Assembly (NCBI GenBank): GCA_963970005.1
Contig: CAXAMN010001336.1
Coordinates: 177,640 to 241,639 of the forward strand
DNA: 64,000 nt
Origin: Durusdinium trenchii
Taxonomy: Eukaryota > Sar > Dinophyceae > Suessiales > Symbiodiniaceae
Direction: 5' to 3'
Shown here: one piece after another, positions 1-11,661 of the stretch
How positions within the stretch are numbered: the stretch's first letter is position 1
Layout: each line of letters opens with the position of its first letter
Translations under genes and position numbers: made by a program
Notes under the pieces: model-generated
Databases searched by the model: none
Told to the model about the DNA's origin: nothing
The model's input: the letters and a program-made list of their open reading frames with translations, nothing else

Positions 1-677
1 CCACGTTTGGTGCTTCATCTTCTTCACAACGCTTTTTGGGCGCCCTGTTTATCTTCTTTTTAGGAACAAGAAGCTACTAGGAGCAAAGGGCATCTTCTCT
101 TCTTTCGGCTCCCGGAAAGCACACAGTACGGCCTTGTCCATGTATGTCATTCGGATCCTTCGTACGAAGGCTTGGTCGTCCTGGAACGACGGACCGAACA
201 CGCAGAACACGCGGAAACGGCACGGCCCCAGGTGGGTGAGTCATGGCTGGTGAGCTGAAATGGGGAGGGTTTCTGTCCTCCCAAACTGAACTGAAGCAAC
301 GATCTGAGGTTTATTGCCACATGGGTTTTCTGACAGGTGTCACCCTTTCTCATGTGAAACTGCGGGTAGTTTGAAAGGGACTTGATTGCTGTCCAGTGGC
401 TCTCTTGCTGGAAGTCTCTTGCTGGAAGTTTGGATGCGAAAGCAATTGAAATCAGGACAGGGCCCAACTGCCTTACCTTGGCATTCATTTCAACTAACCA
501 TACAAACCTCAAAACGACCAAGGGATGCGCCCTCCATTGAGACCTCCGTTTGCTCGACAGCTTTGAACAATACCTTCTTGTGCAAGACGTATGAGCGATG
601 CATCAAAAGGCCTGGGGCTCTGTGCTTCTCCATGCGGAAAATCCATAAACCAGGGTGTTAAAGCAGGCAGAAGGTGC

Positions 678-3600
678 TCAGCACAAGCACAGCGGTTGCT
701 GCTCCTCTCTTGGTGGAGGTGGTGGTGCTGGTGGCACCATCGGTACGCCTCCGCCCTGAAGGCGAGGTCGGCAGAAAGACGGTACACCAAGCAAGCTGTG
801 GATGTTAGTGGAAGATGTGGTCATTAACAGTTGAACGACACAAACACACAACCGTTTGTTTAGGCTTGTTAGAAGACTTGTCCTCTGCCAGGGTCCAGGA
901 TCACTTTAAAGCACTTGACACCATCCCAGTGAAATCTCAACGCATGAGCGGCGTCAGTCTGAGCTGTCGACTGGCGTCATTGCCTGTACGCGCAAATCCA
1001 TGAAGATGCACTTTAGAAATAGCAATCAAAGAATCACCATTGTTCATTCATCTCTTAGGTTGGAGGCCATCGCTAGTAGATTGGAGACTCTTCATTGTCC
1101 ATCTGGCGCGGTCTTTGACCCTCTCAACTACAAGTGCTCTCTTTGTGCCTGAAATCCACCCGGCGGCCCCATGGGCGGACCACCCGCCGGTGGACCACTT
1201 GGTGGTCCTTGGAAGGGGCTTGGCAGCTGCGGAGGTGGCTGCCTCAGTGAGCAAAGTCTAAGGAACAAAAAGAGGAAGAAAGCTTTGACAACTTCTTTTT
1301 GCTTCTGCTTTTTCTGGTTTCCTTCTTGTTTCTTTAGACAACCTTTCTGTCCTTCTTTACGAATAGATACCTTTGCCGCCTTTGTTTGCCATTTTTTTTC
1401 ATCAAGAGACTGCTTGCCTGCCAAACCATGAACAGCACCTGATGGGCTTTACCAAAACGACATCCAGAGTTGTGGATCGCTACAAGAAGAAAACCATCTG
1501 GTCCACTAAATTGACTCCATTCAACACGAAAATCCGTTGATGGCATCGACGTTCAAACATGTCTCTGACTCACCCGGTGTTGCAAAGAGGGCTGTGTTCG
1601 AACCTTCCCTTACCAGCATGTTTTGTGAACGTTTGGTGATGTTTGTTTCCGCTTGGCGCCTTTGCCTGGGCCGAGCAACATTAGGACTATCAAACTCCTA
1701 TTTGGGTTGACTTTTGTGATTTCAATCTGTATCGTTACGCCTTCCGCCATCCAATCCTATTCCACCAAGAACCCCCTTTGAGGTGCCCCGCCCGCGGATG
1801 AACAGTGGCATTGGTGCCTTCTCTGCTGGCACCTCAGGCAGTTTACGGGAGATGGTGGAGAGGGGAACAAAGGCCTGGCAAACAGGATCTCAGGTGGGCC
1901 ACTCATTGATCAGCTGGCAACGAAAGTGGCGATTTTTTAAGATCCCCTCGAGTGTCGAAGCCTTTTGACGATGAAGCCACTGAAGAGCATCAAGCAAATA
2001 CTCAAACCCGCCTTCACTGTCACCATAAACCCTGTGCAGAGTGAATCACTTGTTGGCTTCTTCCTAACTGTCCCCTCAAGCCTCTGCCCTTCCAACCACA
2101 CCTCCTCCTTTTTCTCCAACCCAACACCATTCCAGCCTTCACCGCCCTCCAACCAAAACTGAACCGACAGTCTTTCTCTGGCTTTCAGCTCCAGCGGCCA
2201 TTGGCAAGGGCGGCCCAGGGCCACGGGAGCTTGGCGGCCCACTGCGGTTCCGGGGCGACACCGTGCGGCTGCCGGCGCGGCTGCCGCCTGGTCGGAAGGC
2301 TAGACTCTTCTGGAACGAGAAACAACAAATTGGCCAAACCATTCGCCATTTTCCTCAAATTTTTATTCCTTTCGCTTCTATCTGGACACACCATCCGCCC
2401 GCGCCTGGCGTCCCCGGGAAGGCTTGCATCCCCGGCAGCGGTGGCCCAGGGCCCCGGCTGCCACGGCCCGTGGGAGTACCCGGCTGCGAGTGGACTGTGG
2501 GGGTCCCAGGCTGTGACCTGAGGAAGGACAGGAAAGGAAGAAACACACCACTCTTCGTCAGGTGAAAAAGAGGAAGTTCTCTTTCTTTTTGGGTATTTGT
2601 ATCTGTTCTTTTGTTTTGCCCTCTTGCTTCTACTTTTATCTTCAAGCACTGTTTGTCAAGCTTGGTTTCTCGATCCTTTGCAATCTAAATGTGATTTGCA
2701 CTGCTAGTTTAAGGAAGTCCAGGTCAAAATGCTCTCTCTCTCTCTCTGTCTCTCTGTCCCACACCACTCACCTAGCTTGTTTGGACTCCACCATGGCTCT
2801 GAAAAAGGTCATAAAGGACACACCAAATCAAGTGTCGAAGCTGGAAGCAGCTGCTTGACCAACACATTGACCTTGGCCCTTGGAAACTGCGTCCAACAGC
2901 ACTAACCCAGATAGATGGATGGCTACCACATACCGAACCTGGTATGGTCACTAACAACCACAGAGCCTGAAGATCTGATGCTTGGGATGAACGACGACCC
3001 CCACTCAACGGACGCAGAACGGTCTTCCTGAGGATGCCCAACGGACCAAAGGAGCGCGGTGTGCCGGTCTTCCTTGGGAGGCCGTCCACTCGGCCAAACA
3101 GGAGTATCGACCCGCACAAAACCTCGAGAGAAGAAGAAGAAGAAGAAGAAGAAGAAAAAGAAAAAGAAGAGGAGGAGAGAACTGCTTGAAACACCTTGGT
3201 TAGCACTTTGAATGGATGCCAATTCAGAAGGTATGCGAACGGGCTGCTCAAAAGATCGTAGAGTCTTGTGGGAACAGGCATTCAGGTGTATTCAGTCTGT
3301 TTCTCGGGCTCGGGAGAATCAACCAAGGAAGGGTACAAACTCACTTCACCTGACAGGTCGTCCCTGCGGAAGTTTGCAAACTGGCAAATGGAGGGGGCTC
3401 GCGTGCTTCCATCAGACTATGAGAACGCAATGAGATGAACCGGAGCAACTCAGGAGAAATCCACGGACAACTATCAACGTGTTGTTAGACTTCCGCTGAG
3501 TGATGGATTCTTGACAAGTAAAGATTTAGACAAGAACACCCAACTTTTTAATGGTAACACCTGGTAACCCTGGTAGATGCAAATGTTGATTTCCAAGCAG

Positions 3601-3680
3601 TCACTAGAAACAGGATAGCCACAACTGGCCCGGGATGCCCGGCGGTGTGCCGCCGCCCGGGGTGCCAAAGCCAGGGCCAC
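678..3680 (-). CDS. Pro/Gly-rich protein, last five exons
   Basis: Five minus-strand exons join without phase conflict: 3626-3680, 2396-2517, 2179-2287, 1149-1242 and 678-755, ending in TGA at 678-680. Donors are GT, then GA, GA and GC; every acceptor is AG followed mostly by G. GA and GC donors are characteristic of dinoflagellates. The product is low-complexity Pro/Gly: GTPGGGTPPGIPG in the first exon, SRGPGPPLP in both the second and third, GPPSGPPAGGPPMGPPGG in the fourth, and a VPPAPPPPPREEQQPLCLC tail. The two SRGPGPPLP copies differ only at synonymous positions, which argues for this strand and frame. No catalytic domain is seen. Such tails are common in RNA-binding, WW-ligand and actin-regulating proteins, but function here is unknown. 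The upstream part is not joined with confidence; exons at 8.5-9.5 kb are candidates. Confidence 0.55.
2726..2760. repeat. (CT)n microsatellite
   Basis: An imperfect CT/TCTG run lies in the long intron between the first two exons of the Pro/Gly-rich model. Confidence 0.8.
3128..3176. repeat. (AGA)n microsatellite / polypyrimidine tract
   Basis: A GAA/AGA run on the plus strand reads as CTT repeats on the minus strand. It immediately precedes a CTCGAG that could act as an acceptor, so a further minus exon may begin near 3123. I could not settle its frame and left it out of the gene model. Confidence 0.6.
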
Positions 3681-4157
3681 CTGCAGGCCTCAAGAGGTTC
3701 TGAAAAGTTCACTCAAAAGTTCTCCAGATGTGCTGGGGATGGGGAGAGATGGGGATGGGTTTGGCGATTTGCCTTCGTCTTGTTTGGGGTCTTGTTGGCT
3801 TTCTTCAGTTGGCCCCTGCCTATTGCAATATCTCCTGGCAGGCGCTTGAGGAGCACTGGCTCTTCGTTTTTGAAGACCTCACGCTAAACATCGGAATACA
3901 TCACCATGTTGTGTGATCAATCCCTAAGGCTCTAGGCGACCAGAGTAGACCACGAAGGGAGAATGGCACACCAAGGTGGACGACCTGTAAAGGGCCTTTC
4001 TACTTTGTCCCTCCCTTAGACAGCGCGACCGCCCGAAACGACGCTCGGTCTAGGCCCCTGGACTGGCGGATGGACCCAGGCAGCTCCGGCCTCGGCACGG
4101 GTCGTCAACTCCACTCGCTGGACACAAAGCGCCAGTCCGTGTCAATGGACTCCAACC

Positions 4158-4285
4158 TAGTAGCGTCCTTGCTCCTAGTAGCGATGCCCTTTGTTCCCAG
4201 TAGCTTCTTGCTCCTAGTAGTAAGGCCAAAAGCACCTAGTAGCGCTACTAAGAGCGATGGCCTCCAACCTACTAGCGATCCGAGT
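4158..4285. repeat. CTAGTAG-family modular repeat, cluster at 4.2 kb
   Basis: Short modules that each begin TAGTAGC are followed by variable tails (GTCCTTGCTC, GATGCCCTTTG, TTCTTGCTC) and end in GGCCTCCAACCTACTAGCG. The same modules recur about twenty times in the window in both orientations. Confidence 0.8.
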
Positions 4286-4289
4286 CATT

Positions 4290-5700
4290 TGTGGGATCCT
4301 GGTGCCTTGAAGAGTGCTGAAAGAGTGCTGCGGCTCGTCGACTGGAGCATCCTTTTATTTTGGTCGATCAATTAACTACTGCTATAAATGGATCTTTATT
4401 AACCGGTCTATTTGGTAGTATTATACAGTACTGTTTAATGGTTAAATTTTTGTTATGGTTGCTGTTTAGTCTTTACTTTGTCTTTGTCATCTTCTCTTTC
4501 TTTGCTACTGCTAGTATTGGTATTTATTGCTCATCTGAAGAGGGGCTTTCAGTGGTTATTCTGCAATCTGCATGCTAGAGTAAACTATACTATAGAACCG
4601 AAGTAAGTTTGAATGTGGTGAGGTAGGGGTGTGTAAAGCTGTATAGGGGTCAACCATATTGTAACTTCATCTTTCCTTGCTCTTCCTACTTCAGACTTCA
4701 TCAAAGCGCTTTATAAGTATTACTTACAATGTATTACAGTCCAAGCAAGCTTTATTGAACTGTATGTGCTGCGCAAAGGTGGCTGCAGCAAAGACCCCCC
4801 CAAGCACGAGCTGACCTTGGCTCGAATGCTTTTCAGCTTGAAGAAGAACTAAAGACTCTCTGCAGCGATTTCTGTAGATTTGCTCTGAGGGCAACTCCCG
4901 TGAGCAAAACTAGATGTCGTAAACCCGCTGCGTTTTGGAGTCCCAAAAGGCGTTGGATTTTCTCTGACTGTCTATGAGACGATAGAGAGACGCTGGATCA
5001 CCAGCAGCCTGATTTCAAAGCAAAATCAACACGTCGAGGGCCTCTGCAACCACCTCTGAAGTGAACCCAACCAGCCAACAGGGCCAAAATAGAATCAAAC
5101 CAATCCGATCTTCACACTCACTGTGGTCAACCTGATCATATGCTTATCACTTATCACCATAAGGGACCACTCCAGCTGCTTCTCCCACGTCTAACCGCCC
5201 GCACCGCATGGAAGGGGACAATATTTCCACCGAACATAGCCCCGGAAGGGATCCCCTCCCGGACATGTTTCGAGATAGGGATTTAACAAAAGACGATCTG
5301 GACGGGGGTCTTGTGCTCTTGGAGCCAAGGGAGTCAGTATGAAAGGAAGTCGCAAATATGTACCGCTCAATGTACCGCTCAGATGATGTTGGGCCATGTT
5401 TACGACGTTGAAGTTCCCTATCTCGCAGACACGTCCGTTAGATAGCTATGTACCGCTCAATGTACCGCTCAGATGATGCAGACGATGCAAAGCAGAAACT
5501 TGCATTTCTTGCATCACTAAAGGCTTCAAGATAACACAAATTTAGCACGAATTTATCTTCCAGAACTTTAAGCCGGTTTCAAAAATGTGAAAAAACACAG
5601 GATTCTAGAGCGAAAATTCCCCCCCCCCCTAGCTAAAGCTATTAGTACTTGCTGTACTTGCGGTATAACGCGTGCCTTATAAGAACGCCTCGGCACCTTC
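4290..5700. other. AT-richer stretch without supported genes
   Basis: This 1.4 kb block lacks GC-rich exon-like segments. An AT-rich plus frame of 72 codons at 4360-4578 is strongly hydrophobic but matches nothing I recognise. A 32-bp direct duplication at 5357/5447 and a run of ten C near 5620 are the only other structures seen. Confidence 0.5.
5357..5478 (+). repeat. 32-bp direct duplication, 90 bp apart
   Basis: A 32-base unit built from two GTACCGCTCA motifs plus GATGATG occurs identically at 5357-5388 and 5447-5478. Confidence 0.85.
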
Positions 5701-5769
5701 GGTGCGGGCGGATTTTTATCTCTCTCTCTCTCTCACTCTCACACCCGCTTAGCTTTCACTGAAGTTACC

Positions 5770-5900
5770 ATGAGCGTCCATCAAGTCTCGTCCCATTCGT
5801 CCACTCGAACAGGTCAGGGTCATTCCCGAGGAGCAGGACGCCCACCAGCCAGAACGCCCAACGGGTCTCCCGGACGCCATGGTGTGCTTGGCATCCTCCA
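5770..5900 (-). CDS. Candidate coding exon, frame uncertain
   Basis: A GC-rich block with a good GTAACT donor at its minus-strand 3' end. One minus frame has very high third-position GC and a hydrophobic stretch (RWAFWLVGVLLLGNDPDLF). Another (MPALPHPHYVEDAKHTMA) would splice in phase to the Pro/Gly-rich exon at 3680. Which frame is used, and to which gene it belongs, is unresolved. Confidence 0.25.
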
Positions 5901-6194
5901 CATAGTGCGGATGTGGCAGCGCCGGCATTTCATGGTCCCCCACAGTCCTCAGTGACAGTCTACAGCAGACAGGACCCCTCACACCTTCTTTGACAGACCC
6001 CCCAAAAAAAGAGAGGCACGCCCGCTTTGGAGAATAACGATTGGTTGAAACCCACAGTGAGCCCACAAAATACTTTCTTCCACAATCACATCCCAAGTCA
6101 TCCATGTTGCGGTTGCACATCCATTCTGCCAAATCCCCTACGTCTCGTCCACCCCTACCTCTCCTACCTTTCTTCAACTGAACCATCGACTCGC

Positions 6195-6915
6195 CTGAAC
6201 AAAAACGCCTCGACGCTGAGCTCCCCGGACGAGTCCGGAGCTTCGCCAGTGCCCGGCAACCTCGGTCGCGAGGCGCTCGGTCGCGTTTTGGGACTCGAGC
6301 CAACCGTGACCGAAGCGTCCTTGTGACGTTCGTAGCTTCTTGTTACTAGTCGTGGCCTCCAACCTACTAGCGATGGCCTCCAACCTAGTAGCGTCCGATC
6401 GCTCCTAGTAGCTTCCTCCAAAATAGGGCCTTTTCTGAGCAAGATGGCCAAATGCGTTCTCGGTTGGGAGTCCTGGTCACCTGGGTTCCACTTTGGAACC
6501 ACCTTCTCCACCAGTTGGGATGGACACCAAAGCCAGAGCCTGGCTCTTCGTGCTTCTAGTGTAAGTTTGAGGGCTTCATCGGCAACGGTCAGTGGACATC
6601 CGGTGACCTGGGGGGCCTGGGAATCGACATACTGGACATGACATACCAAACGTCCCCCAAAGAACCACTTCTTCGAGGTCAAACACTGTGCCAGAAAAGG
6701 TGGGACTGTGAGTCTCTTTCTCCTACAAGAGCTTTGCTTTTCGCTATTAGGGTGGAGGCCATCGCTCTTAGAAACAAAGAAGAAAGACAAACAACACAAA
6801 TTTTGCTTTTCGACTTGGCATGTCGAACGTGTTCAACTCTTCAACTCTTCCACGCTCGCGCTCGGGCGTCCGGCGAACGCATGGGCAGCTGCGAGGTGCC
6901 ACCCATCGAGGCATC
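6195..6915 (-). CDS. Two linked exons of an unknown protein
   Basis: Exon 6846-6915 follows GATGCAG and ends at a GT donor in phase 1. Exon 6195-6319 starts in the matching phase and ends at a CAG|GCGAG donor. Readable segments are DASMGGTSQLPMRSPDARA and LESQNATERLATEVAGHW. No family is recognised. The intron between them holds CTAGTAG-family repeats (6330-6420), as expected for introns in this genome. Alternative phases exist for both exons. Confidence 0.35.
6330..6420. repeat. CTAGTAG-family repeat cluster
   Basis: Contains two GGCCTCCAACCTA(C/G)TAGCG modules plus CGTCCGATCGCTCCTAGTAG, in the same module order as at 4.2 kb. Confidence 0.8.
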
Positions 6916-7272
6916 CTGCATCGGGTCACGGGAATAGACATCCGATGTGGAGGAGGTTCCGCCTTTTTCCCTTTGAAATCATCTTTTCAAACCAAAGAAG
7001 GAATGACCTCTTCCACAAGATTCTCGCTCTTTGCTGAACAATCATGGTTTTACTAAGGGATAGTTTAGACTACAATCAACACCAGGTCAACCTTTCTTTT
7101 AAGGGTTAAGGCCAGGATCTTGAGAAGCTCTGAATCTCAAGTTGAGGAGTTCATATTCCGCTCATCCCCCAACCTGTGAGGCTGGCGATCCCCATCCCCG
7201 TCCCTCTACGGCCTCTACGGCCTGAATACTTCCCCTCCATCGCATGCAGCTTCGCTCATGGTGCTTCTCTAC

Positions 7273-7328
7273 GACCCGGCGCCCCTTTCGACCCGAACGC
7301 CCAGCCGTCCGTCTGCGTTTTCCGGCTC
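7273..7328 (-). CDS. Candidate 56-bp exon
   Basis: A short GC-rich block preceded by CTCTTGCAG and followed by GTAGAG on the minus strand. Two frames are coding-like: EPENADGRLGVRVERGAG (phase 0) and SRKTQTDGWAFGSKGAPG (phase 2). A second possible exon lies just upstream at about 7362-7440 (KRALKENLAAMAEAATK). Product unknown. Confidence 0.3.
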
Positions 7329-8549
7329 CTGCAAGAGCGGGAAGGGCGTGGGCGGCGGGCCGGTGGTTGGCCAACTTAGTGGCGGCCTCGGCCATCGCAG
7401 CGAGATTTTCTTTCAGCGCGCGCTTGTCCAGGGTTCTTTCAAAGGTCTTTCCTTTGGTTTGCTGAAGTATCAGAGCTCTTGAATTGATGGATCTAAACTG
7501 ATAGGACAGCTGGGCACGCACACGCGTACCTTCATGATCCAACCAGTGAGTCCTTAGGCCTTAGATCCTTTCTCCACGGCATTCCACAAGCAAAAAACTA
7601 TTTTTTGCGCTTGCAACAAAGTGGCACAAAGTGATAAGCACGGTGCAAAGTCTCAACATGCTCCAGCTTCAACTCATAGATATGAACCATGGCCCATCAA
7701 GAAAGACTTCGAGCAAATTCAGCCTAAAGAAACACATGTGCATCAAAATCTTCCAATCTGCTTCTATTCTATCTACTGACGATGGCAGAGTTGGGGATGC
7801 CCACTAGCAAGGTTGGGAGTTTGGCAGCGGGTGTTGCCACTGTCTTTCTTCCAACCGTGGCGTACCATCTGAACCACAGAAGTGGAAACACCGTGCTTTG
7901 CCTCCACATTTCCTCCAGTCAGGTGTTTGGGAGGTATCTCTACATGTCAAAACTCCTGACACCCCTGGGCTCCCTGGCAGCATACCGGCAGGTGTAGCAG
8001 TGCTGGCCTCAATCGTTGATTGCTTCCAACATCAAACTATGGACTCCGGAAGCTGCTGGAGTCCGTGTGGAAGCTCCAGTGCTCCAGTGCTTGGTCTGTC
8101 AGCTCCAGTGCCCCACATGTGCTACACGTGTACCCGCACTGACCCGCACCCGAAGAATCAAGATCCTCCGCTGCGTACCGAAAGAGGGCAAATCCACCGA
8201 AATGGATGCCCTTTGAAGCGCAGAAAAGAACACACTTCGGTGCTTGATCGGCGTTTGAAGGTTTTGTCATTCCTGGAGTAACTGCCATGCAGTTTGGCAA
8301 GACGTAATTACACTGAAGATTCCAAACACGAACAAGCTCGAAGCCACATGGGGACGCTTGTCTTATGGTGCTTAGTGTAGCATGCAATCATTTTGGATGG
8401 CTCTTTGAGCAATCACAGTGTAAATGAACAAGCCCAACCCCCGCCTGAAACGTCTCGCTTAGCCGTCACGTCTGGTCTTGCCATTTTTAAACGTCTCGTT
8501 CGAACTCACAACCCCCGGCCAGGGCAACAGCTTCCCTGTGACTCCAGAC

Positions 8550-9453
8550 GTTCTTGGGCGGTGGTGGGTACTTCGGCGGCGGTGGCAAGGGCATGCGCCC
8601 GGACATCCTCAGTGAACGTGCTTTCTTTTGGCTTTCAGAGACGTGGCTGGAACTCTTTGGGTTGCGATAGCGTCGGGAAGATCAGGGACTTCTCATAATG
8701 GGGGGAAATTCCTGTTTTTACATCTGTTGAACTGAGAGTAGCCCTTCCTTTGCCGTGGCTCTTCAGTAAAACATAATATTAACAACAAATAGAAGAAAAC
8801 ACCATGCGCTGTTTTGGACTGTCACTTTTGGAGAGGGGCTTGGCTCTTGGTATTGCAGCCAAATTCTCCAGCAGGTTGAGGCATCAGTCCAGGTCCGGAA
8901 ATCCAACCTGTAGCCGATGCACACTGAATTGGCGCATTGGTTGGAACAGGTTAGCATAGCCATCTTTCAGCATGTTGGGGCAAAAACAGGCTAAGGTTGA
9001 CTCATGAGGATAGAGACTGCATGCCGCCCTGAAGCTGTTCACCACTACAGTCGTGTCTCTTGGGATACCCATGTCTATGAAACCTTTCCGTTTCCCGTTT
9101 CGAAAACGACTGGCATCGAAAGATATACCTGCCAAGCATCCCCGGAACGGCGGGCAAGGCCAAATTGGCCCCAAGACCCGGCCCTGGCATTGGTGGCAGC
9201 TGCAAGTGCTGTTGCCTCGCTCGGCAGGTCCGATCGGTGGGAACGACCGACCCACCGTGGTCTTCCAGAGACCGATTCCGATTCATCCACGAGTGAAGAT
9301 GGGCATCTCCCAAAACGATTGGGCACCTGGTGAACCTCAACCCTCTGCAGCCCTTTACCCAGCGCAAGCAGGATAGAATTTCATTCGTGTCCTGGGGTTC
9401 CGGACGCTCCAACCATGCCCGGTGGCAGCACTGGCAGTGGCAGCGGTGCCGGC
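8550..9453 (-). CDS. Three Pro-rich exons
   Basis: Exons 9414-9453, 9129-9208 and 8550-8607 join in consistent phase (0, then 2). The middle exon has a strong CAG|GTATAT donor; the outer two follow acceptors of the TTGAG|G and CTGAG|G type. The peptide is Pro-rich: PAPLPLPVLPPGM, LPPMPGPGLGANLALPAVPG, then MSGRMPLPPPPKYPPPPKN. Composition resembles the 0.7-3.7 kb gene, and these may be upstream exons of the same transcript, but the exons between are not established. On the opposite strand 9390-9570 also holds a plausible frame, so strand is not certain. Confidence 0.35.
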
Positions 9454-10226
9454 CTCAAGCCGAGCACACTGTTCCGGGCAGGCTTAAGCGCGAAGAAAGC
9501 AGCGATGCTGAAGAAAGAATGCTGCCCCCCAAAGGACACCGTAGAGTGGCACCCTATGCCATCTGAGCACCTTTGACAACGATGTCAGTGTGGGTTGAAG
9601 AAAGGACTGGGCATCCTCCCAAAGGGGATGAAGAAGCGGCGAAAATGGTCAAATCTCAGGCGTCCTTCTTCCCGACAAATGATCTCATCTATTTGACAGG
9701 GACAACTCCAACAAAGGAAGAGAACCGAAGACCCCCCCAAAAAGTGCTATTCTTTTCCCCCACCGTTTCTCATGTTCTCCGGGAATGTGCAAGAATCAGT
9801 CAGCCACCTCAGAGAGGCTCCCGACAGGCTCAGCAGAGTGGTGTTCCCCGGTGTGCCACTCACAGGTGGTGGGTTGGCCTTGGAGCGAGCCAGCGCGCAG
9901 CGATATTCCCGCGCCGCAGACGGCGGCCAGGCTTTGACAGATCCGGAATGAACGGTGGAGATGGTGAATTTAGAATCTGCGTTGGTGGTTGCGGCTGACT
10001 TGAAAAACATGAGTTGGTGGGTTCCATCATCCCAAGGTGAAACTTCTCCAACTTTAGGGGTGAGCCCCCGACTCGCCCTCTGAGAATTCTGGCCAGATTC
10101 CAGGGGTCATCTATGCGTACAAGTGATACTGGAGGCCCTAACGAACTGCGCTCGACAACTCGAAAGCACATCCGGATCATCCACGATGTCACGGCAAAAG
10201 GACTTCGTTGAGTTCTTTCAATGGCA

Positions 10227-10275
10227 GAGGACGCTACGTTCGGGGCTCCTGGCCTTACTAGGAGCAAGGACGCTA
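10227..10275. repeat. CTAGTAG-family repeat
   Basis: Carries the module pair GCTCCTGGCCTTACTAGGAG and AAGGACGCTACTAGGAGC, in reverse orientation relative to the 4.2 kb cluster. Confidence 0.75.
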
Positions 10276-10881
10276 CTAGGAGCTTTTTCATCTTGGAGTC
10301 GAAACGGTCACCGCCTGCGGTCTGGTCTCCTGCGACCTGTTGGTCTGCCCTGCCGAGTGGCCATGTAGCCCGGAGGTGGGAGCATGGTCCTGGCAGACGA
10401 CGGACGATGGATGGTTGATAGGCAACTGCAGAGTTGAGTTGGACATTCATGAGCGCACCAAAAAGAGCTGTCGTTTGCCCAAAGGAAACAAATGATGGTG
10501 GTTTTCTACCTGCAACAGTGGGGTCACCCACCCAACCAACACAAAAACTTCGAAAGACCTCTCAAAAGAGTTTGATTAAATGCACCTGCCATGAGCTTGG
10601 AACAAGAAACCAAAAGGCTTTCAGCTAAGCCGGAGCTGGGGGTGAAGATGCCAAAAAATCTTATGCTGCAGTGTCACAGTCAGTCCTTCTCCCTGTCCAC
10701 CTTTCATTAGTGTTCATATTCATGAGGCACACATACCCCAAAACACGCAGCGAGGTTGCTAACCTCCACATGAGATTTCCGGTGAATTTGCTTTGAGGTG
10801 GATGGAATATCTCCTTCACATGGCATTGCTTGAAACACATGTTGAATGATGTGAAGATCAAAGAGCAAAAATCCAAACCAC

Positions 10882-11087
10882 TTGGACCAATCCTTTGGCT
10901 GACCCTTGGGGCGGCGTAGCCGATGACGTTACCGGCTGGCTTGGGCCCCCGGACGACTGATTGGCCAAGCGCTGCCTCTGCTCGTTGAGCTTGTCGATCT
11001 CTTTGGTGGAGTAGGCCTCAAAAGCATGCAAAGACGCATTTTGGGCGGTGCCACCAAACCAAGAAGGTGACCACACCGACCATACTG
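10882..11087 (-). CDS. Exon of unknown protein, hydrophilic with helix
   Basis: A 206-bp open block after GGGCAG ends at a CAA|GTGGTT donor. It starts with an aromatic stretch (VWSVWSPSWFGG) and continues LHAFEAYSTKEIDKLNEQR, then a Ser/Thr/Gln/Pro tail (GGPSQPVTSSATPPQ). The EIDKLNEQRQRLANQ part is a plausible amphipathic helix. The tail suits a Pro-rich, possibly nuclear protein. It could belong to the Pro-rich gene downstream; no family is recognised. Confidence 0.4.
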
Positions 11088-11599
11088 CTGCCCTTTGAGA
11101 GAGGCCTTGATCCGGTCTTCCCACCTACTTCACAAGGTCCATGGCCGGCCTTGTAGGTTTTTGCTTTTGGATCACTGAGGGGCTCCTGAGATTGATGCTG
11201 GTCATTGACGCTTCTTCTTCTTCTTTTTTAGGAACCCATCGCTGGGTTCAAACTGATGGTGAAGTGCTAAGTGGCCCAAGTCACCGACGAAAAGAAAAGA
11301 GGAGGATCTCTTTGGGCCTCCAAAACCGGCCTTTGGGAGTTTCAAATTGGCATTCAGTAGGGCAACAGACCTTACTGTTTTGGCGTGCCCTCCTTTTGAG
11401 CTTTTGGCTTAATCTTCTCTTCTCATCTCTTCTCGTCCTCAGCCTCTAAGGGTCACCGTCTCAGGGTCGAGTTCTTCAAACGGTCTGGAGTGGCGGTCCG
11501 GGCCCGGTTCTTCCAGAGAACTCAAGGAAAAGCTGTGGAGTTGAGACCCGGATCCAATCCGGATTTGGGCTTCATCCTCGAACCCCCAAAGCCACTCAC

Positions 11600-11661
11600 T
11601 CTGGGCCATCCCAACTCGCTTGATGAGGCGCTTCTTCACTTGTGCTGGGCGCAGGTTGAAC
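11600..11661 (-). CDS. Exon, basic segment
   Basis: A 62-bp exon between CGAAGAG and a strong GTGAGTGG donor encodes the basic FNLRPAQVKKRLIKRVGMAQ. The frame stays open beyond the donor (EWLWGFEDEAQIRIGSG and on to 11450), so the block may instead be one longer exon. Product unknown. Confidence 0.35.

Noticed and set aside
9129..9250. Minus frame with CSCHQCQ...CPPF resembling a Cys-rich zinc motif
   Set aside because: That frame does not join in phase to its neighbours, and the Pro-rich frame does. Cysteine spacing is not that of a defined domain.
9391..9570. Plus-strand frame GLKPSTLFRAGLSAKKAAML ending in a stop, looking like a protein end
   Set aside because: The overlapping minus-strand Pro-rich exon (9414-9453) fits a three-exon phase chain, and no acceptor or upstream plus exon was found. 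Kept as an alternative only.
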